From: Ferribacterium limneticum
Lineage (GTDB): Bacteria > Pseudomonadota > Gammaproteobacteria > Burkholderiales > Rhodocyclaceae
Assembly: GCF_020510585.1 (NCBI RefSeq)
Contig: NZ_CP075190.1
Coordinates: 4,338,001 to 4,402,000, forward strand
Length of the DNA stretch: 64,000 nt
Direction: 5' to 3'
Both the position numbers and the translations under genes were made by a program. Below, in pieces: positions 49,092 through 58,310 of the stretch. The notes beneath the pieces were generated by a model. That model was not told the origin of the DNA. It did not search any database and saw nothing but the letters and a program-made list of their open reading frames with translations. The first letter of the stretch is position 1. Each line of letters starts with the position of its first letter.

Positions 49092-50342
49092 ATGAGCCAG
49101 CGGCGGGTGGCGATTACTGGCCTCGGGCTGGTCAGCCCTTATGGCGGCGACCTCGCTGATTTCTTTACGCGCCTGTGCGCCGGCCAATCAGCCGTGCACT
49201 ACCTGCTCACCGACGACGTGCCCCGGCCGCTGTCGATGCCTTTCGTCAGTTGCCCCGCCTTCGATTCCGAGGCTGCGCTGGGCAAGCCGCTGGCCAGCAT
49301 GATGGACCGCTTCGCCCAGTTCGCCATGGCTGCCAGTTTCAGCGCCTGGGACGACGCCGGCCTGGCGCGCCAGAGCGAAGGCGAGAACCGCGATGACTGG
49401 GGCGTTGCCTGGGGCACCGCCCTCGGCGGCACGATGGCCTACGAAAAGGGCTACCGCGAACTGTGGCAGAAGGGCCGCGAACGGCTGTCGCCGCTGACCG
49501 TCCTGCTTGGCATGAACAGTTCGGCCAACGCCCACATTTCCATCCAGCTAGGCCTGGGCGGCGTCAGCATGAGCCACACGGTGGCCTGCGCCTCGTCGGC
49601 CATTGCCATCGGCGAAGCTTTCCGCCGCGTGCGCAGCGGCGAGGCGACGGTGATGTTGACCGGCGGCTCCGATGTGCCGCAAGCCTATGGCGTTGCCCGC
49701 GCCTGGGAAGCCCTGCGCGTCATGGCGCCGGGCGATGCCGAGACCTCGGCCGCCGCCTGCAAGCCGTTTTCGGCCGAACGCCGCGGTCTGGTGCTGGGCG
49801 AGGGCGGGGCGGCCCTGGTCCTCGAGGACTGGGATCATGCCGTCGCCCGCGGCGCCCGCATTCACGGCGAGATCGTCGGCTACGGCACGACCTGCGACCA
49901 CAGCCATCTTGTTCGCCCGGAAGCCGAAGGGCAGATCCGTGCCATCCGCCTGACTCTGGCCGATGCCGGGCTGAGCGCCGCCGACATCGATTACGTCAAT
50001 GCCCACGGCACGGCGACGGCCGAAGGCGACCCGGTTGAAGTCGCTGCGCTGAAGGCCATTTTCGGCGAGCGTGCGGCAACGCTGCCGGTCAGCGCCACCA
50101 AGTCGATGCACGGCCATCTGCTTGGCGGCTCGGCGGCCATCGAAGCCATCGTCACCGTGCTCGCCCTGCGTGACGGGACGATTCCGCCGACCGCCCATCT
50201 CGGCGCCGTCGACCCGGAGTGCACCGGTGTCGATCACGTGACGACAGCCCGCCACGGCCAGCCGCTGCGCGCTGCGCTGTCCAATTCCTTTGCTTTCGGC
50301 GGCAGCAACGCGGTCCTCGCGTTTCGCGCCGTCGACCTGTAA
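49092..50342 (+). CDS. Beta-ketoacyl-ACP synthase (APE cluster)
   Basis: 416 residues. Catalytic triad Cys166 (HTVACASSA), His305 (VNAHGTATAEGDP) and His342 (KSMHGHLLGGS). The C-terminus NSFAFGGSNAVL is the family end motif. It condenses malonyl-ACP with a growing acyl-ACP. Position between the two ACP genes suggests one of the ketosynthases of the aryl polyene pathway. Confidence 0.9.
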   Translation: MSQRRVAITGLGLVSPYGGDLADFFTRLCAGQSAVHYLLTDDVPRPLSMPFVSCPAFDSEAALGKPLASMMDRFAQFAMAASFSAWDDAGLARQSEGENRDDWGVAWGTALGGTMAYEKGYRELWQKGRERLSPLTVLLGMNSSANAHISIQLGLGGVSMSHTVACASSAIAIGEAFRRVRSGEATVMLTGGSDVPQAYGVARAWEALRVMAPGDAETSAAACKPFSAERRGLVLGEGGAALVLEDWDHAVARGARIHGEIVGYGTTCDHSHLVRPEAEGQIRAIRLTLADAGLSAADIDYVNAHGTATAEGDPVEVAALKAIFGERAATLPVSATKSMHGHLLGGSAAIEAIVTVLALRDGTIPPTAHLGAVDPECTGVDHVTTARHGQPLRAALSNSFAFGGSNAVLAFRAVDL

Positions 50343-50360
50343 CCCCACGGAAGTACCGCC

Positions 50361-50645
50361 ATGCCTGAAGCCATTTCGCCGGAAACCATCGAAGCCCTGC
50401 TGCCGGAAGTCGCCGAGCTGATCGTCACGGCGCTCAACCTCGACCTGCCGCCGGCCGAGATCGAGCCGGACGCGCCGCTGTTCGGCGAAGGCCTCGGCCT
50501 CGACTCGATCGACGTGCTTGAAATCGCCTTGGTCATTTCGAAGAAATACGGCTTCCAGCTGAAATCCGATAACGAGGACAACCTGCGCATCTTTTCGTCG
50601 CTGCGCGCGCTGGCCACCCATATCGCCTCCCAGCGGACCAAATGA
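50361..50645 (+). CDS. Acyl carrier protein (APE cluster, second)
   Basis: 94 residues. The attachment serine is Ser49 in GLGLDSIDVLEIAL. It is longer at the N-terminus than the first ACP and more acidic. Stop overlaps the next start (ATGA). Confidence 0.88.
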   Translation: MPEAISPETIEALLPEVAELIVTALNLDLPPAEIEPDAPLFGEGLGLDSIDVLEIALVISKKYGFQLKSDNEDNLRIFSSLRALATHIASQRTK

Positions 50646-51337
50646 GCCTTTCCCCGGGCCAGCTGCTGCGCGGCCTGGCCGTCGTTGTCTTTATCGCTGC
50701 ATGGGCCGTCGTGGCCCATACCGGCAGTGCCGGCCAAGGTTCCGGCGACCTCTCGGTACTGCTCGGCATTGCCCCCGCCGTCACCGCCCTCGGCCTGTTG
50801 CTCTGGCGTAGCAGTCATCCGGCGCTGACCGGCGCCGGCATTCTCGCCATGCTCGGCGGCCTGGCCTGGTATTGGCCGACCCTGCGCGAAAACATCGCGC
50901 TGCTGTTTTTCATCCAGCACCTCGGCACCAACCTGGCCCTCGGCACCCTGTTCGGGCGCAGCCTGCTCGGTGGCGGCGAAGCGCTGATCACCCAGCTTGC
51001 CCGCACCGTGCATGTGGGCGAACTGTCCGAGCGCAAACGCCGCTACACCCGCCAGGCGACGCTGGCGTGGACGCTGTTTTTCCTGATCAACGCCCTGATT
51101 TCGACCATCCTCTGGCTATTCGCCCCGCATGAGGTGTGGTCGGTCTTCGCCAATCTGCTGTCGGCCCCGCTGCTCGCCGCCATGTTTATCGGCGAACACA
51201 TCTGGCGGGTCAATGTCCTGCCACCGGAAGAGCGGCCGAGCATGGCCCAGGTCGCCCGCGCCTACCGCATGCGCAACCAGCAGAAAGCCCCGGCGCCCGA
51301 TCTCAAAACGCCGCAGCCGCCCGCCAATCCGTCATGA
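50642..51337 (+). CDS. COG4648-like membrane protein (APE cluster)
   Basis: 231 residues with six hydrophobic helices. The sequence FFIQHLGTNLALGTLFGRSLLGG, LARTVHVGELSERKRRYTRQ and NVLPPEERPSM are recurrent in a membrane family linked to aryl polyene clusters. The C-terminal tail is Pro/Gln-rich. Role unknown. Coupled to both neighbours by ATGA overlaps. Confidence 0.78.
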   Translation: MSLSPGQLLRGLAVVVFIAAWAVVAHTGSAGQGSGDLSVLLGIAPAVTALGLLLWRSSHPALTGAGILAMLGGLAWYWPTLRENIALLFFIQHLGTNLALGTLFGRSLLGGGEALITQLARTVHVGELSERKRRYTRQATLAWTLFFLINALISTILWLFAPHEVWSVFANLLSAPLLAAMFIGEHIWRVNVLPPEERPSMAQVARAYRMRNQQKAPAPDLKTPQPPANPS

Positions 51338-52689
51338 ATACCCTACCGCTGCTCGCCCACGGCGACCTCGACGCCGTTTTTGCCTGGTCGGCTGATGGCC
51401 CGATCGGCGTCGGCGACTACCTGGCCGACGCCCGCTGGCTGGCCGAACAGTTGCCGGCCAACGGCTATCTGCTCAACCTCTGCCACGACCGTTACCGCTT
51501 TGCCGTCGGCTTCGCCGCGGGCCTGCTGCGCGGCATGACCAGCCTGCAACCGTCGTCGCAATCACCGGAAACCTTCCACCGCCTGCAGGCCGAGTACGCC
51601 GGGCTGCTTTGCCTGTGCGACGGCGCCGCCGATACCCTGGACCTGCCGCGCCTCGACTTCCCGGCGATTCCTGCGGTCAACCGGAAAAATGGGCCAAAAA
51701 CGAAATCGGCCATTCCGCAGATTCCCGCCGACCACCTCGCCGCCATCCTGTTCACCTCTGGCTCGACCGGCCTACCGCAAGCCCAGCGCAAGACCTGGGG
51801 CAAGCTGGTCGCCAACGGCCGGGCCGAAGCCGTCGCGCTCGGCCTCGACCGCCAGCCGCACGCCATCGTCGGCACCGTGCCGGTCCAGCACAGCTACGGT
51901 TTCGAATCGACCTTCCTGCTCGCCCTGCACGGCGGCTGCGCCTTCTGGGCCGGCAAGCCGTTCTATCCGCAGGACATCGCCGGTGCGCTGGCCGCCGTGC
52001 CGCAGCCGCGCCTGCTCGTCACCACGCCTTTCCACCTTTCGGCGCTGCTCTCGGCCGAAATCGAACTGCCACCCGTCGACCTGCTGCTCTCGGCCACCGC
52101 ACCGCTATCGACGACGCTGGCCAGCGAAGCTGAAGCCAGAACCGGCGCCCCGATGCTGGAAATTTACGGCTCGACCGAATCCGGCCAGCTGGCCAGCCGG
52201 CGCACCACCGATGGCGCCGCGTGGACCCTGCTGCCCGGCGTCCGCCTTGAGCAGGACGGCGACGACACCATCGCTTGTGCCGGCCACGTCGAAGGCCGCG
52301 TCGCCCTGTCCGACCGCATCGAACTGTTGCCCGACCAGCGCTTCCTGCTCCACGGCCGTCACGCCGACCTGATCAATATCGCCGGCAAGCGTACCTCGCT
52401 GGCCTACCTCAACCACCAGCTCGGCGCCGTACCCGGCGTCGTCGATGGCGCCTTCTTCCTCCCCGACGAAGAGGGTCCGGACGGCATCACGCGGCTGACC
52501 GCCTTCGTCGTCGCACCCGGTCTGAGCGCCCGGCAAGTCACCGTCGAATTGCGCCAGCGCATCGACGCCATCTTCCTGCCCCGGCCACTGGTCCTCGTCG
52601 ACCAGTTGCCGCGCAACAGCACCGGCAAGCTGCCACGGGCCGAACTGCAGGCGCTGTATGCCGAGAAAGTCAGCCATGGCGGACACTGA
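51334..52689 (+). CDS. AMP-dependent acyl/aryl-ACP ligase (APE cluster)
   Basis: 451 residues from ATG 51334 (ATGA overlap). The adenylate P-loop TSGSTGLPQAQRKTW starts at residue 141; EIYGSTESGQLASR and LLHGRHADLINIAGKRTS are further adenylation motifs, with the final lysine in LPRNSTGKLPRAEL. It probably activates an aryl or fatty starter acid and loads it onto an ACP. Repeat copy R11 is read in frame as VNRKNGPKTKS (residues 115-125) in the linker before the P-loop. Confidence 0.88.
   Translation: MNTLPLLAHGDLDAVFAWSADGPIGVGDYLADARWLAEQLPANGYLLNLCHDRYRFAVGFAAGLLRGMTSLQPSSQSPETFHRLQAEYAGLLCLCDGAADTLDLPRLDFPAIPAVNRKNGPKTKSAIPQIPADHLAAILFTSGSTGLPQAQRKTWGKLVANGRAEAVALGLDRQPHAIVGTVPVQHSYGFESTFLLALHGGCAFWAGKPFYPQDIAGALAAVPQPRLLVTTPFHLSALLSAEIELPPVDLLLSATAPLSTTLASEAEARTGAPMLEIYGSTESGQLASRRTTDGAAWTLLPGVRLEQDGDDTIACAGHVEGRVALSDRIELLPDQRFLLHGRHADLINIAGKRTSLAYLNHQLGAVPGVVDGAFFLPDEEGPDGITRLTAFVVAPGLSARQVTVELRQRIDAIFLPRPLVLVDQLPRNSTGKLPRAELQALYAEKVSHGGH
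51671..51706 (+). repeat. Dispersed repeat copy R11, inside ligase gene
   Basis: CTGCGGTCAACCGG (one change in the core), AAAAAT spacer, GGGCCAAAAACGAAAT. It is read in the same frame as R1, giving VNRKNGPKTKS compared with VNREKGPKMKS. Confidence 0.85.
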
Positions 52690-52990
52690 ATATCGCTGGC
52701 TGGTCCCGGCCGACCACCCGGCCTTCGCCGGCCACTTTCCCGGCAACCCCATCGTGCCGGGCGTCGTCCTGCTCGACCGCGCCATCCTGTTCGCCGAAGC
52801 AATGCTCGGTGAGGCTGGCAAAAGCGGCCTCAACTGGCAGGTCGGCAATGCCAAGTTTTTCAGCCCGGTCCGGCCTGAGGAAGCGCTTACTTTCTCGCTA
52901 ACCACCAAACCAAGCGGGGCCATTGCCTTCACCGTGCGTGCGACTGAGCGCGACGTCGCTTCCGGCAGCCTGACCCCCGCCGCGCCATGA
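52676..52990 (+). CDS. 3-hydroxyacyl-ACP dehydratase, hotdog fold (APE cluster)
   Basis: 104 residues from ATG 52676, overlapping the ligase gene by 14 bases. The hotdog motif DHPAFAGHFPGNPIVPGVVL contains the catalytic histidine in GHFPGNPIVPG. It resembles ApeI-type dehydratases. It would remove water from 3-hydroxyacyl-ACP to build conjugated double bonds. Confidence 0.85.
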   Translation: MADTEYRWLVPADHPAFAGHFPGNPIVPGVVLLDRAILFAEAMLGEAGKSGLNWQVGNAKFFSPVRPEEALTFSLTTKPSGAIAFTVRATERDVASGSLTPAAP

Positions 52991-53898
52991 GCCGGAAAGA
53001 GCCGACCGACGCCGACTGGATGCGCCAGCAGGAACGCAGCAATCTCGCCATCCTCAAGCTGATGGTCTGGATTTCGCTGACCTTCGGCCGCCGGGTTGGC
53101 CGCCTCGTCCTCTACGGCATCGCCGCCTATTTCGTCCTGTTCGCCCCGCGCGCCCGCCGCTTCAGCCGCGACTACCTGCATCTGGCGCTCAATCGCTGGG
53201 CCGAATGGTCGGACGGCTTCCGCCATGTCTTCAGCTTCGCGAGCACGATCCACGACCGGATCTACCTGCTCAACGACCGTTTCGACCTGTTCGACATCGA
53301 GATCATCGGCAACGAAGCCGTCCAGATAGTGGCCTCCGAGCACCCCGGTGCCTTGCTCATCGGCGCCCACCTTGGCAGCTTCGAAGTCCTGCGCGCCGTC
53401 GGACGCGGCAAGCAGGGGCTCAAGGTGGCGATGATGATGTACGAGGAAAACGCCCGCAAAATCAATTCGACGCTCGAAGCGATCAACCCGGCGGCCAGTC
53501 AGGACATCATCCCGCTCGGCCGCATGGATTCGATGCTGCAGGCCCGCGACCGACTCGACGAGGGCTACCTCGTCGGCATGCTGGCCGACCGCGGGCTGGG
53601 CGACGATGCCACGGTGGACTGCGATTTTCTCGGCAAACCGGCCCCGTTCCCGCTCGGCCCCTTCCGCATGGCCGCCATGCTGCGCCGCCCGGTTTTCTTC
53701 ATGACCGGGCTCTATCTGGGCGGCAACCGCTACCAGCTGCATTTCGAACCGCTGGCCGATTTTTCGCAGACAACGCGTGAAGAACGCGACACGGCAATCC
53801 ACGCCGCCATGCAACACTACGCCGACCGCCTGACCCATTATTGCCATCTGGCGCCATACAACTGGTTCAACTTCTTCGATTTCTGGCAGAAAAAATGA
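52987..53898 (+). CDS. LpxL/HtrB-like acyltransferase (APE cluster)
   Basis: 303 residues with an N-terminal membrane helix. The acyltransferase motif is IGAHLGSFEVLRA (H-x4-E), followed by DRGLGDD and RPVFFMTGLYLGGNRYQL. It belongs to the lysophospholipid/lipid A acyltransferase group and may attach the polyene to a lipid or sugar. Coupled by ATGA overlaps on both sides. Confidence 0.87.
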   Translation: MSRKEPTDADWMRQQERSNLAILKLMVWISLTFGRRVGRLVLYGIAAYFVLFAPRARRFSRDYLHLALNRWAEWSDGFRHVFSFASTIHDRIYLLNDRFDLFDIEIIGNEAVQIVASEHPGALLIGAHLGSFEVLRAVGRGKQGLKVAMMMYEENARKINSTLEAINPAASQDIIPLGRMDSMLQARDRLDEGYLVGMLADRGLGDDATVDCDFLGKPAPFPLGPFRMAAMLRRPVFFMTGLYLGGNRYQLHFEPLADFSQTTREERDTAIHAAMQHYADRLTHYCHLAPYNWFNFFDFWQKK

Positions 53899-54464
53899 TC
53901 AAACGTCTCCTCGGCTGTCTTTTTCTGCTGGCTCTGGCCTTGCCGGCCTCGGCCGCCTTCGATGTCGGCCAGCTGATGACCGACCTCGCCAGGAACAAGG
54001 GTGGCAAGGCCAAATTCACCGAGAAGAAATACATTTCGCTGCTCGACAAACCCGTCGTTTCATCCGGCGAAATGAGCTACACGGCACCCGACCGGCTCGA
54101 AAAGCGGACGCTGCAGCCCAAGGTCGAAACCCTGCTGCTCGACAAGGACATCCTGTCCATCGAGCGCGAGAAACAGAAATTGAGCATCAACCTGGCCAAC
54201 CAGCCGGAAGCGCTGGCCTTCGTGGACAGCATTCGTGGCACGCTGTCGGGCAACCGGGCGGCGCTCGAGAAAAACTACGCCCTGCATTTATCGGGTAATG
54301 CAGACAAGTGGGTGCTCACACTGCTGCCCAGCGACCAGAAAATTTCGGCGCTCGTGTTGCGCATTACGGTCAGCGGTAGCCGCGGGCTGGTCCGCAGCAT
54401 CGAGTACCTGCAGGCCGACGGTGACCGCTCGGTGCTCAACATGGAGCCGGTCGAGACCAAATGA
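53895..54464 (+). CDS. LolA-like outer-membrane lipoprotein carrier (APE cluster)
   Basis: 189 residues from ATG 53895 (overlapping the upstream TGA). Signal peptide MIKRLLGCLFLLALALPASA. The mature part (KFTEKKYISLLDKPVVSSG, GEMSYTAPDRLEKRTLQP) is the LolA-like beta fold common to aryl polyene clusters. It would shuttle the polyene lipid through the periplasm. Confidence 0.82.
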   Translation: MIKRLLGCLFLLALALPASAAFDVGQLMTDLARNKGGKAKFTEKKYISLLDKPVVSSGEMSYTAPDRLEKRTLQPKVETLLLDKDILSIEREKQKLSINLANQPEALAFVDSIRGTLSGNRAALEKNYALHLSGNADKWVLTLLPSDQKISALVLRITVSGSRGLVRSIEYLQADGDRSVLNMEPVETK

Positions 54465-56794
54465 GCGCAGCGGCCCGTGCCTTCCTGATCTGGCTGCTGG
54501 CCATGCTGGCCGGGGCTGCCGTTGTCTGGAACAGCCACTTTTCGGCCGACATGTCCTTCTTCCTGCCGGCCCGGCCGAGTGCGGCGCAGCAGGTGCTGGT
54601 CGACCAGTTGAAGGAGGGCGTCGTCACCCGGCTGCTCATGGTCGCCATTGAGGGGGGCGATGCGGTGCAGCGGGCGACCGTTTCACGCCAATTGCACGGT
54701 CGACTGGAAAAATTGCCCGAATTCGTCGCCGTCGAGAACGGCCAGGCCGGCAGCCTCGATGCCGACCGCGACTTCCTGTTCCGCCATCGCTATCTGCTTA
54801 GCCCGGCCGTCAAGCCTGAGCGTTTCACCGTCGCCGGCCTGCGCGAGAGCATCGCCAACAGCATCGATCTGCTCGCTTCGCCGGCCGGCATGTTGATCAA
54901 GCCGCTGCTGCCGCGCGACCCGACCGGCGAAATGATCGAACTGCTCTCCGGCCTCGGCGCCGGCGCCCAGCCCAATGTGAGCGAGGGCGTCTGGGCCTCG
55001 CGCGACGGCGAACGAGCCATGCTGCTGATCCAGAGCGCCGCCCTCGGCTCGGACACCGACGCGCAGGAACAGGCCATCGCCACCATTCGCCGCCAGTTTG
55101 CCGAGAGCGCCAGCGAGGCCGGCGTCAGCGACGCCCGGATCGTGATTTCCGGGCCCGGCGTTTTCGCCGTCAAATCGCGTGAAACGATCAAGAGCGAAGT
55201 CAGCAAGCTGTCAGCGATCAGCACGCTGGCCATCATCGCCGTGCTGCTCTTCGTCTATCGCTCGGCCCGCTTGCTAACCCTCGGCCTGCTGCCCGTGGTC
55301 AGCGGGGCGCTGGCCGGCATCGTCGCCGTCAGCCTGGCTTACGGCACGGTCTTCGGCATCACCGTCGGCTTCGGCTCGGCGCTGATCGGCGAGGCGGTCG
55401 ATTACTCGATCTACTATTTCGTCCAGTCCGGCCGGCTCGGCGCGGCCGAATGGCGGGCGCGCTTCTGGCCGACCATCCGCCTGGGCGTGCTGACCTCCGT
55501 TGGCGGCTTTTCGGCGCTGCTTTTTTCCGGCTTTCCCGGCCTGGCCCAGCTCGGCCTCTATTCGCTGAGCGGCGTGCTGACCGCCGCGCTGGTCACCCGC
55601 TTCATCCTGCCGGCGCTGGCCGGCAACGATCATCCTGTCCGCGACCTGAGCCACCTCGCGCCGCCGCTAAAGCAGGGCATCCGGATCATGCAGAGTCTGC
55701 GCTGGCCGGTCATTCTGCTCACCATCGCGGCGCTTACGGTCCTCGTCATCGACCGCCATCAACTTTGGCACCCGAACCTGTCGGCGCTGAGCACAGTCAG
55801 TGCCGAAGACTCGGCGACCGACATGGCGCTGCGCGCCGACATTGGCGCCCCGGATTCACGCTACATGGCCGTCATCACCGCCGCGGACCGCGAAGCCGCC
55901 TTGCAGGCGGCCGAACGAGCGGGGCGGCAGCTCGACGCGCTGGTGGCAAAGGGCATCATCGGCGGCTACGACAGCCCGGCCCGTTTCCTGCCCAGCCAGG
56001 CCATGCAGGACAGCCGCCGGGCCAGTCTGCCGGCTGGCGACGAACTGGCGGCGCGTCTCAAATTGGCGCAGGCCGATTCGCCGCTCGCCGCCAACAAGCT
56101 CGGCGCCTTCCTCGACGAAGTCGCCAAGGCGAGAGCGCAGGGCAACATCACCCGCGAAACGCTCACCGGCACCAGCCTGGCGCTGGTCGTCGATTCGCTG
56201 CTCATGCAACGGCCGGATAGCTGGAGCGTGCTGCTGCCACTACGCCCGCCAGCCGGCGTCGAGGGCGTGGACATCGACATCGAACCGGTACGCGCCACAC
56301 TGGCCGGCAGCGGCGCGCTGTTCATCGACATGAAGTTCGAGTTCGACCGGCTCTACAACGATTATCTCGACGAGGCGACGCTGCTCTCGCTGGCCGGTTT
56401 CGCCGCCATCGTCGCGCTACTCGCCGTCACGCTGCGCTCCGCCCGCCGGCTCGGCGCCGTGCTGCTGCCGCTGCTCCTCGCCGTCATCCTGGTCATCGCC
56501 GGCGTTCATCTGGCGGGCGAACAACTGCACCTCATGCACCTGATCGGCATGTTGCTGATCGTCGCCGTCGGTTCCAATTACGCACTGTTCTTCGACCGGG
56601 CCGGCAAGGAACACCGGCTCGATCCGCCGACGCTGGCCTCGATGGCCATCGCCAACCTGACCACCGCCATCGGCTTCGGCACGCTTGCCCTGTCCAACGT
56701 GCCGGTCCTCCACGCCGTCGGCATCACGGTCGGCCCGGGGGCCGTGCTGGCGCTGCTGCTTGCCGCGTGTTTTTCGGAGCACCAACGTGACTAA
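54461..56794 (+). CDS. MMPL-family RND exporter (APE cluster)
   Basis: 777 residues. Twelve transmembrane helices in two halves, each with a large periplasmic loop. ALIGEAVDYSIYYFVQ and LLIVAVGSNYALFFDRAG are the equivalent helix 4-type motifs. It is the presumed pump that moves the polyene lipid across the inner membrane. The usual ATGA coupling breaks here: 69 bases, filled by repeat R13 and a parS-like site, separate it from the next gene. Confidence 0.87.
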   Translation: MSAAARAFLIWLLAMLAGAAVVWNSHFSADMSFFLPARPSAAQQVLVDQLKEGVVTRLLMVAIEGGDAVQRATVSRQLHGRLEKLPEFVAVENGQAGSLDADRDFLFRHRYLLSPAVKPERFTVAGLRESIANSIDLLASPAGMLIKPLLPRDPTGEMIELLSGLGAGAQPNVSEGVWASRDGERAMLLIQSAALGSDTDAQEQAIATIRRQFAESASEAGVSDARIVISGPGVFAVKSRETIKSEVSKLSAISTLAIIAVLLFVYRSARLLTLGLLPVVSGALAGIVAVSLAYGTVFGITVGFGSALIGEAVDYSIYYFVQSGRLGAAEWRARFWPTIRLGVLTSVGGFSALLFSGFPGLAQLGLYSLSGVLTAALVTRFILPALAGNDHPVRDLSHLAPPLKQGIRIMQSLRWPVILLTIAALTVLVIDRHQLWHPNLSALSTVSAEDSATDMALRADIGAPDSRYMAVITAADREAALQAAERAGRQLDALVAKGIIGGYDSPARFLPSQAMQDSRRASLPAGDELAARLKLAQADSPLAANKLGAFLDEVAKARAQGNITRETLTGTSLALVVDSLLMQRPDSWSVLLPLRPPAGVEGVDIDIEPVRATLAGSGALFIDMKFEFDRLYNDYLDEATLLSLAGFAAIVALLAVTLRSARRLGAVLLPLLLAVILVIAGVHLAGEQLHLMHLIGMLLIVAVGSNYALFFDRAGKEHRLDPPTLASMAIANLTTAIGFGTLALSNVPVLHAVGITVGPGAVLALLLAACFSEHQRD

Positions 56795-56800
56795 GCCAAC

Positions 56801-56838
56801 TTCCACGGTCAACCGGGAAAAACGGCCAAAATCGAAAT
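56801..56838 (+). repeat. Dispersed repeat copy R13, in an APE operon gap
   Basis: TTCCACGGTCAACCGG, GAAAAA, CGGCCAAAATCGAAAT: one of the cleanest copies. It begins 6 bases after the MMPL stop and is followed 5 bases later by a parS-like palindrome. Together they fill the widest gap in this operon. Confidence 0.9.
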
Positions 56839-56843
56839 CTCAC

Positions 56844-56857
56844 GTTTCACGTGAAAC
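56844..56857. other. parS-like site 2
   Basis: GTTTCACGTGAAAC is a perfect 14-base palindrome and matches the core of the canonical ParB site TGTTTCACGTGAAACA except for the two outer bases. Flanks CAC and CGCC are the same as at 33774. Confidence 0.7.
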
Positions 56858-56863
56858 CGCCGC

Positions 56864-57508
56864 ATGACTAGCGCGCTCCGCACCCTGCGCCATGACGGCG
56901 GCGGCGACAGCCTGCTGGTGTTGCTGCCCGGCGCCTACATGACGCCCGAGCACTTTGCGGACAACGGCTTTTTCGCCGATGCCGCGGTGCGCCACCTCAA
57001 GCTCGACATCGTCGCCGTCGACCTCGGCCTTGACGCCGTGTCGAGCGGCGAGGCGCTGCCCGCCGTCATCGAACAGATCCTCGTCCCGGCCCGCGCCCAG
57101 TATCGGCAAGTCTGGCTCGGCGGCATCTCGCTCGGCGGCCTGCTCGCGCTCTGCCTCAACGCCGATCATCCGGGCGTTGTCGACGGCCTGTGCCTGATCG
57201 CGCCGTACCCCGGCAGCCGGCTGACCACCAACGCCATCAAGCGCGCCGGCGGCCTCGATGTCTGGCAACCGACACCCGTCGACCTGAGCGACCCGGAGTT
57301 CCGCGCCTACCGCTGGCTCAAGGCGCCGCCGGCCGGCTTCTCTGTCTTCGTCGGCTACGGAACGGAAGATCGCTTCGCCGAGGGCATGCAGGCCATCGCC
57401 GAATGCTTCCCGGCCGCCGCCCGCTGCGCCTTGCCTGGCGACCACGACTGGCCGGTCTGGCGCGATTTGTGGGAACATTTCCTGAACCTTGGCCACTTCG
57501 CCGCCTGA
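56864..57508 (+). CDS. Alpha/beta hydrolase (in APE cluster)
   Basis: 214 residues. LLVLLPGAYMTPEHF, the nucleophile elbow GGISLGGLLAL (Ser in GISLGG), and a late PGDHDWPVWRDLW give a Ser-Asp-His type hydrolase. Substrate unknown. The ATG 56864 follows the parS-like site by 6 bases, so the palindrome sits where the ribosome binding site should be. Confidence 0.8.
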   Translation: MTSALRTLRHDGGGDSLLVLLPGAYMTPEHFADNGFFADAAVRHLKLDIVAVDLGLDAVSSGEALPAVIEQILVPARAQYRQVWLGGISLGGLLALCLNADHPGVVDGLCLIAPYPGSRLTTNAIKRAGGLDVWQPTPVDLSDPEFRAYRWLKAPPAGFSVFVGYGTEDRFAEGMQAIAECFPAAARCALPGDHDWPVWRDLWEHFLNLGHFAA

Positions 57509-57509
57509 C

Positions 57510-58310
57510 ATGCCGACGCCCTGGAAGCCGACCCTCGCCATCAAAGCCACGCTCGCCGTGCACGCCGCAGCAGCCGCCGGCTGTGTACTGGCACCAGCCA
57601 TCTGGCCGTGGGCGGTGGGTGCGCTGGTCATCAACCACGCCATCATCACGACCGCCGGCCTGCTGCCGCGCACGACGCTGCTCGGCCCCAACCTCAACCA
57701 CCTGCCGGATGACGCCGTCGCCCGCCGCGAAGTCGCCATCACCATCGACGACGGTCCGGACCCGGAAGTCACGCCGCGCGTCCTCGACCTGCTCGACGCC
57801 GCCAACGCCAAGGCCACCTTCTTCTGCATCGGCTGGCGCGCCCGCGAAAACCCGGCGTTGTGCCGCGAAATCGTCGCCCGCGGCCATCGCGTCGAGAACC
57901 ACGGCGACAGCCATTCGAAGGCCTTCGCCTTCTTCGGCCCCGGCCGCATGAAGGCCGATATCGCCGCCGCCCAGGCCACCTTCGCCGAGATCACCGGCCA
58001 GGCACCACGCTACTTTCGCGCCACGGCCGGCCTGCGCAATCCCTTTCTCGACGCCGTGCTGCACAACCTTGGCCTCAAGCTGGCGAGCTGGACCCGCCGC
58101 CCCTACGACACGCGCTGCAGCGACCCGGAAACCGTTTTCCGGCGCCTGAGCCGCGACCTCGGCCCCGGCGACATCCTGCTCCTGCACGACGGCCACGCCG
58201 CCCGCACGGCAGATGGCCAGCCGGTCATCCTCGCCGTGCTGCCACGCCTGATCACCGCGCTGCGCCAGCATTCACTCAACCCCGTCACGCTGCCCGACTT
58301 CACATCATGA
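57510..58310 (+). CDS. Polysaccharide deacetylase, NodB domain (in APE cluster)
   Basis: 266 residues from ATG 57510 (an ATG at 57489 would overlap the previous gene). Two N-terminal hydrophobic helices, then the NodB domain: AITIDDGPDPEVTPR supplies the Asp-Asp pair, ATFFCIGWRA follows, and VENHGDSH provides the metal-binding histidines. It would remove acetyl groups from a sugar or a related substrate; its part in pigment formation is inferred from position only. Confidence 0.82.
   Translation: MPTPWKPTLAIKATLAVHAAAAAGCVLAPAIWPWAVGALVINHAIITTAGLLPRTTLLGPNLNHLPDDAVARREVAITIDDGPDPEVTPRVLDLLDAANAKATFFCIGWRARENPALCREIVARGHRVENHGDSHSKAFAFFGPGRMKADIAAAQATFAEITGQAPRYFRATAGLRNPFLDAVLHNLGLKLASWTRRPYDTRCSDPETVFRRLSRDLGPGDILLLHDGHAARTADGQPVILAVLPRLITALRQHSLNPVTLPDFTS

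Noticed and set aside
52105..53847. Long open frame antisense to the ligase, dehydratase and acyltransferase genes
   Set aside because: Spans three well-supported genes and shows no domain pattern.
54692..54720. GCACGGTCGACTGGAAAAATTG in the MMPL gene
   Set aside because: Two core mismatches and no GGCCAAAA block; too weak to list as a copy.
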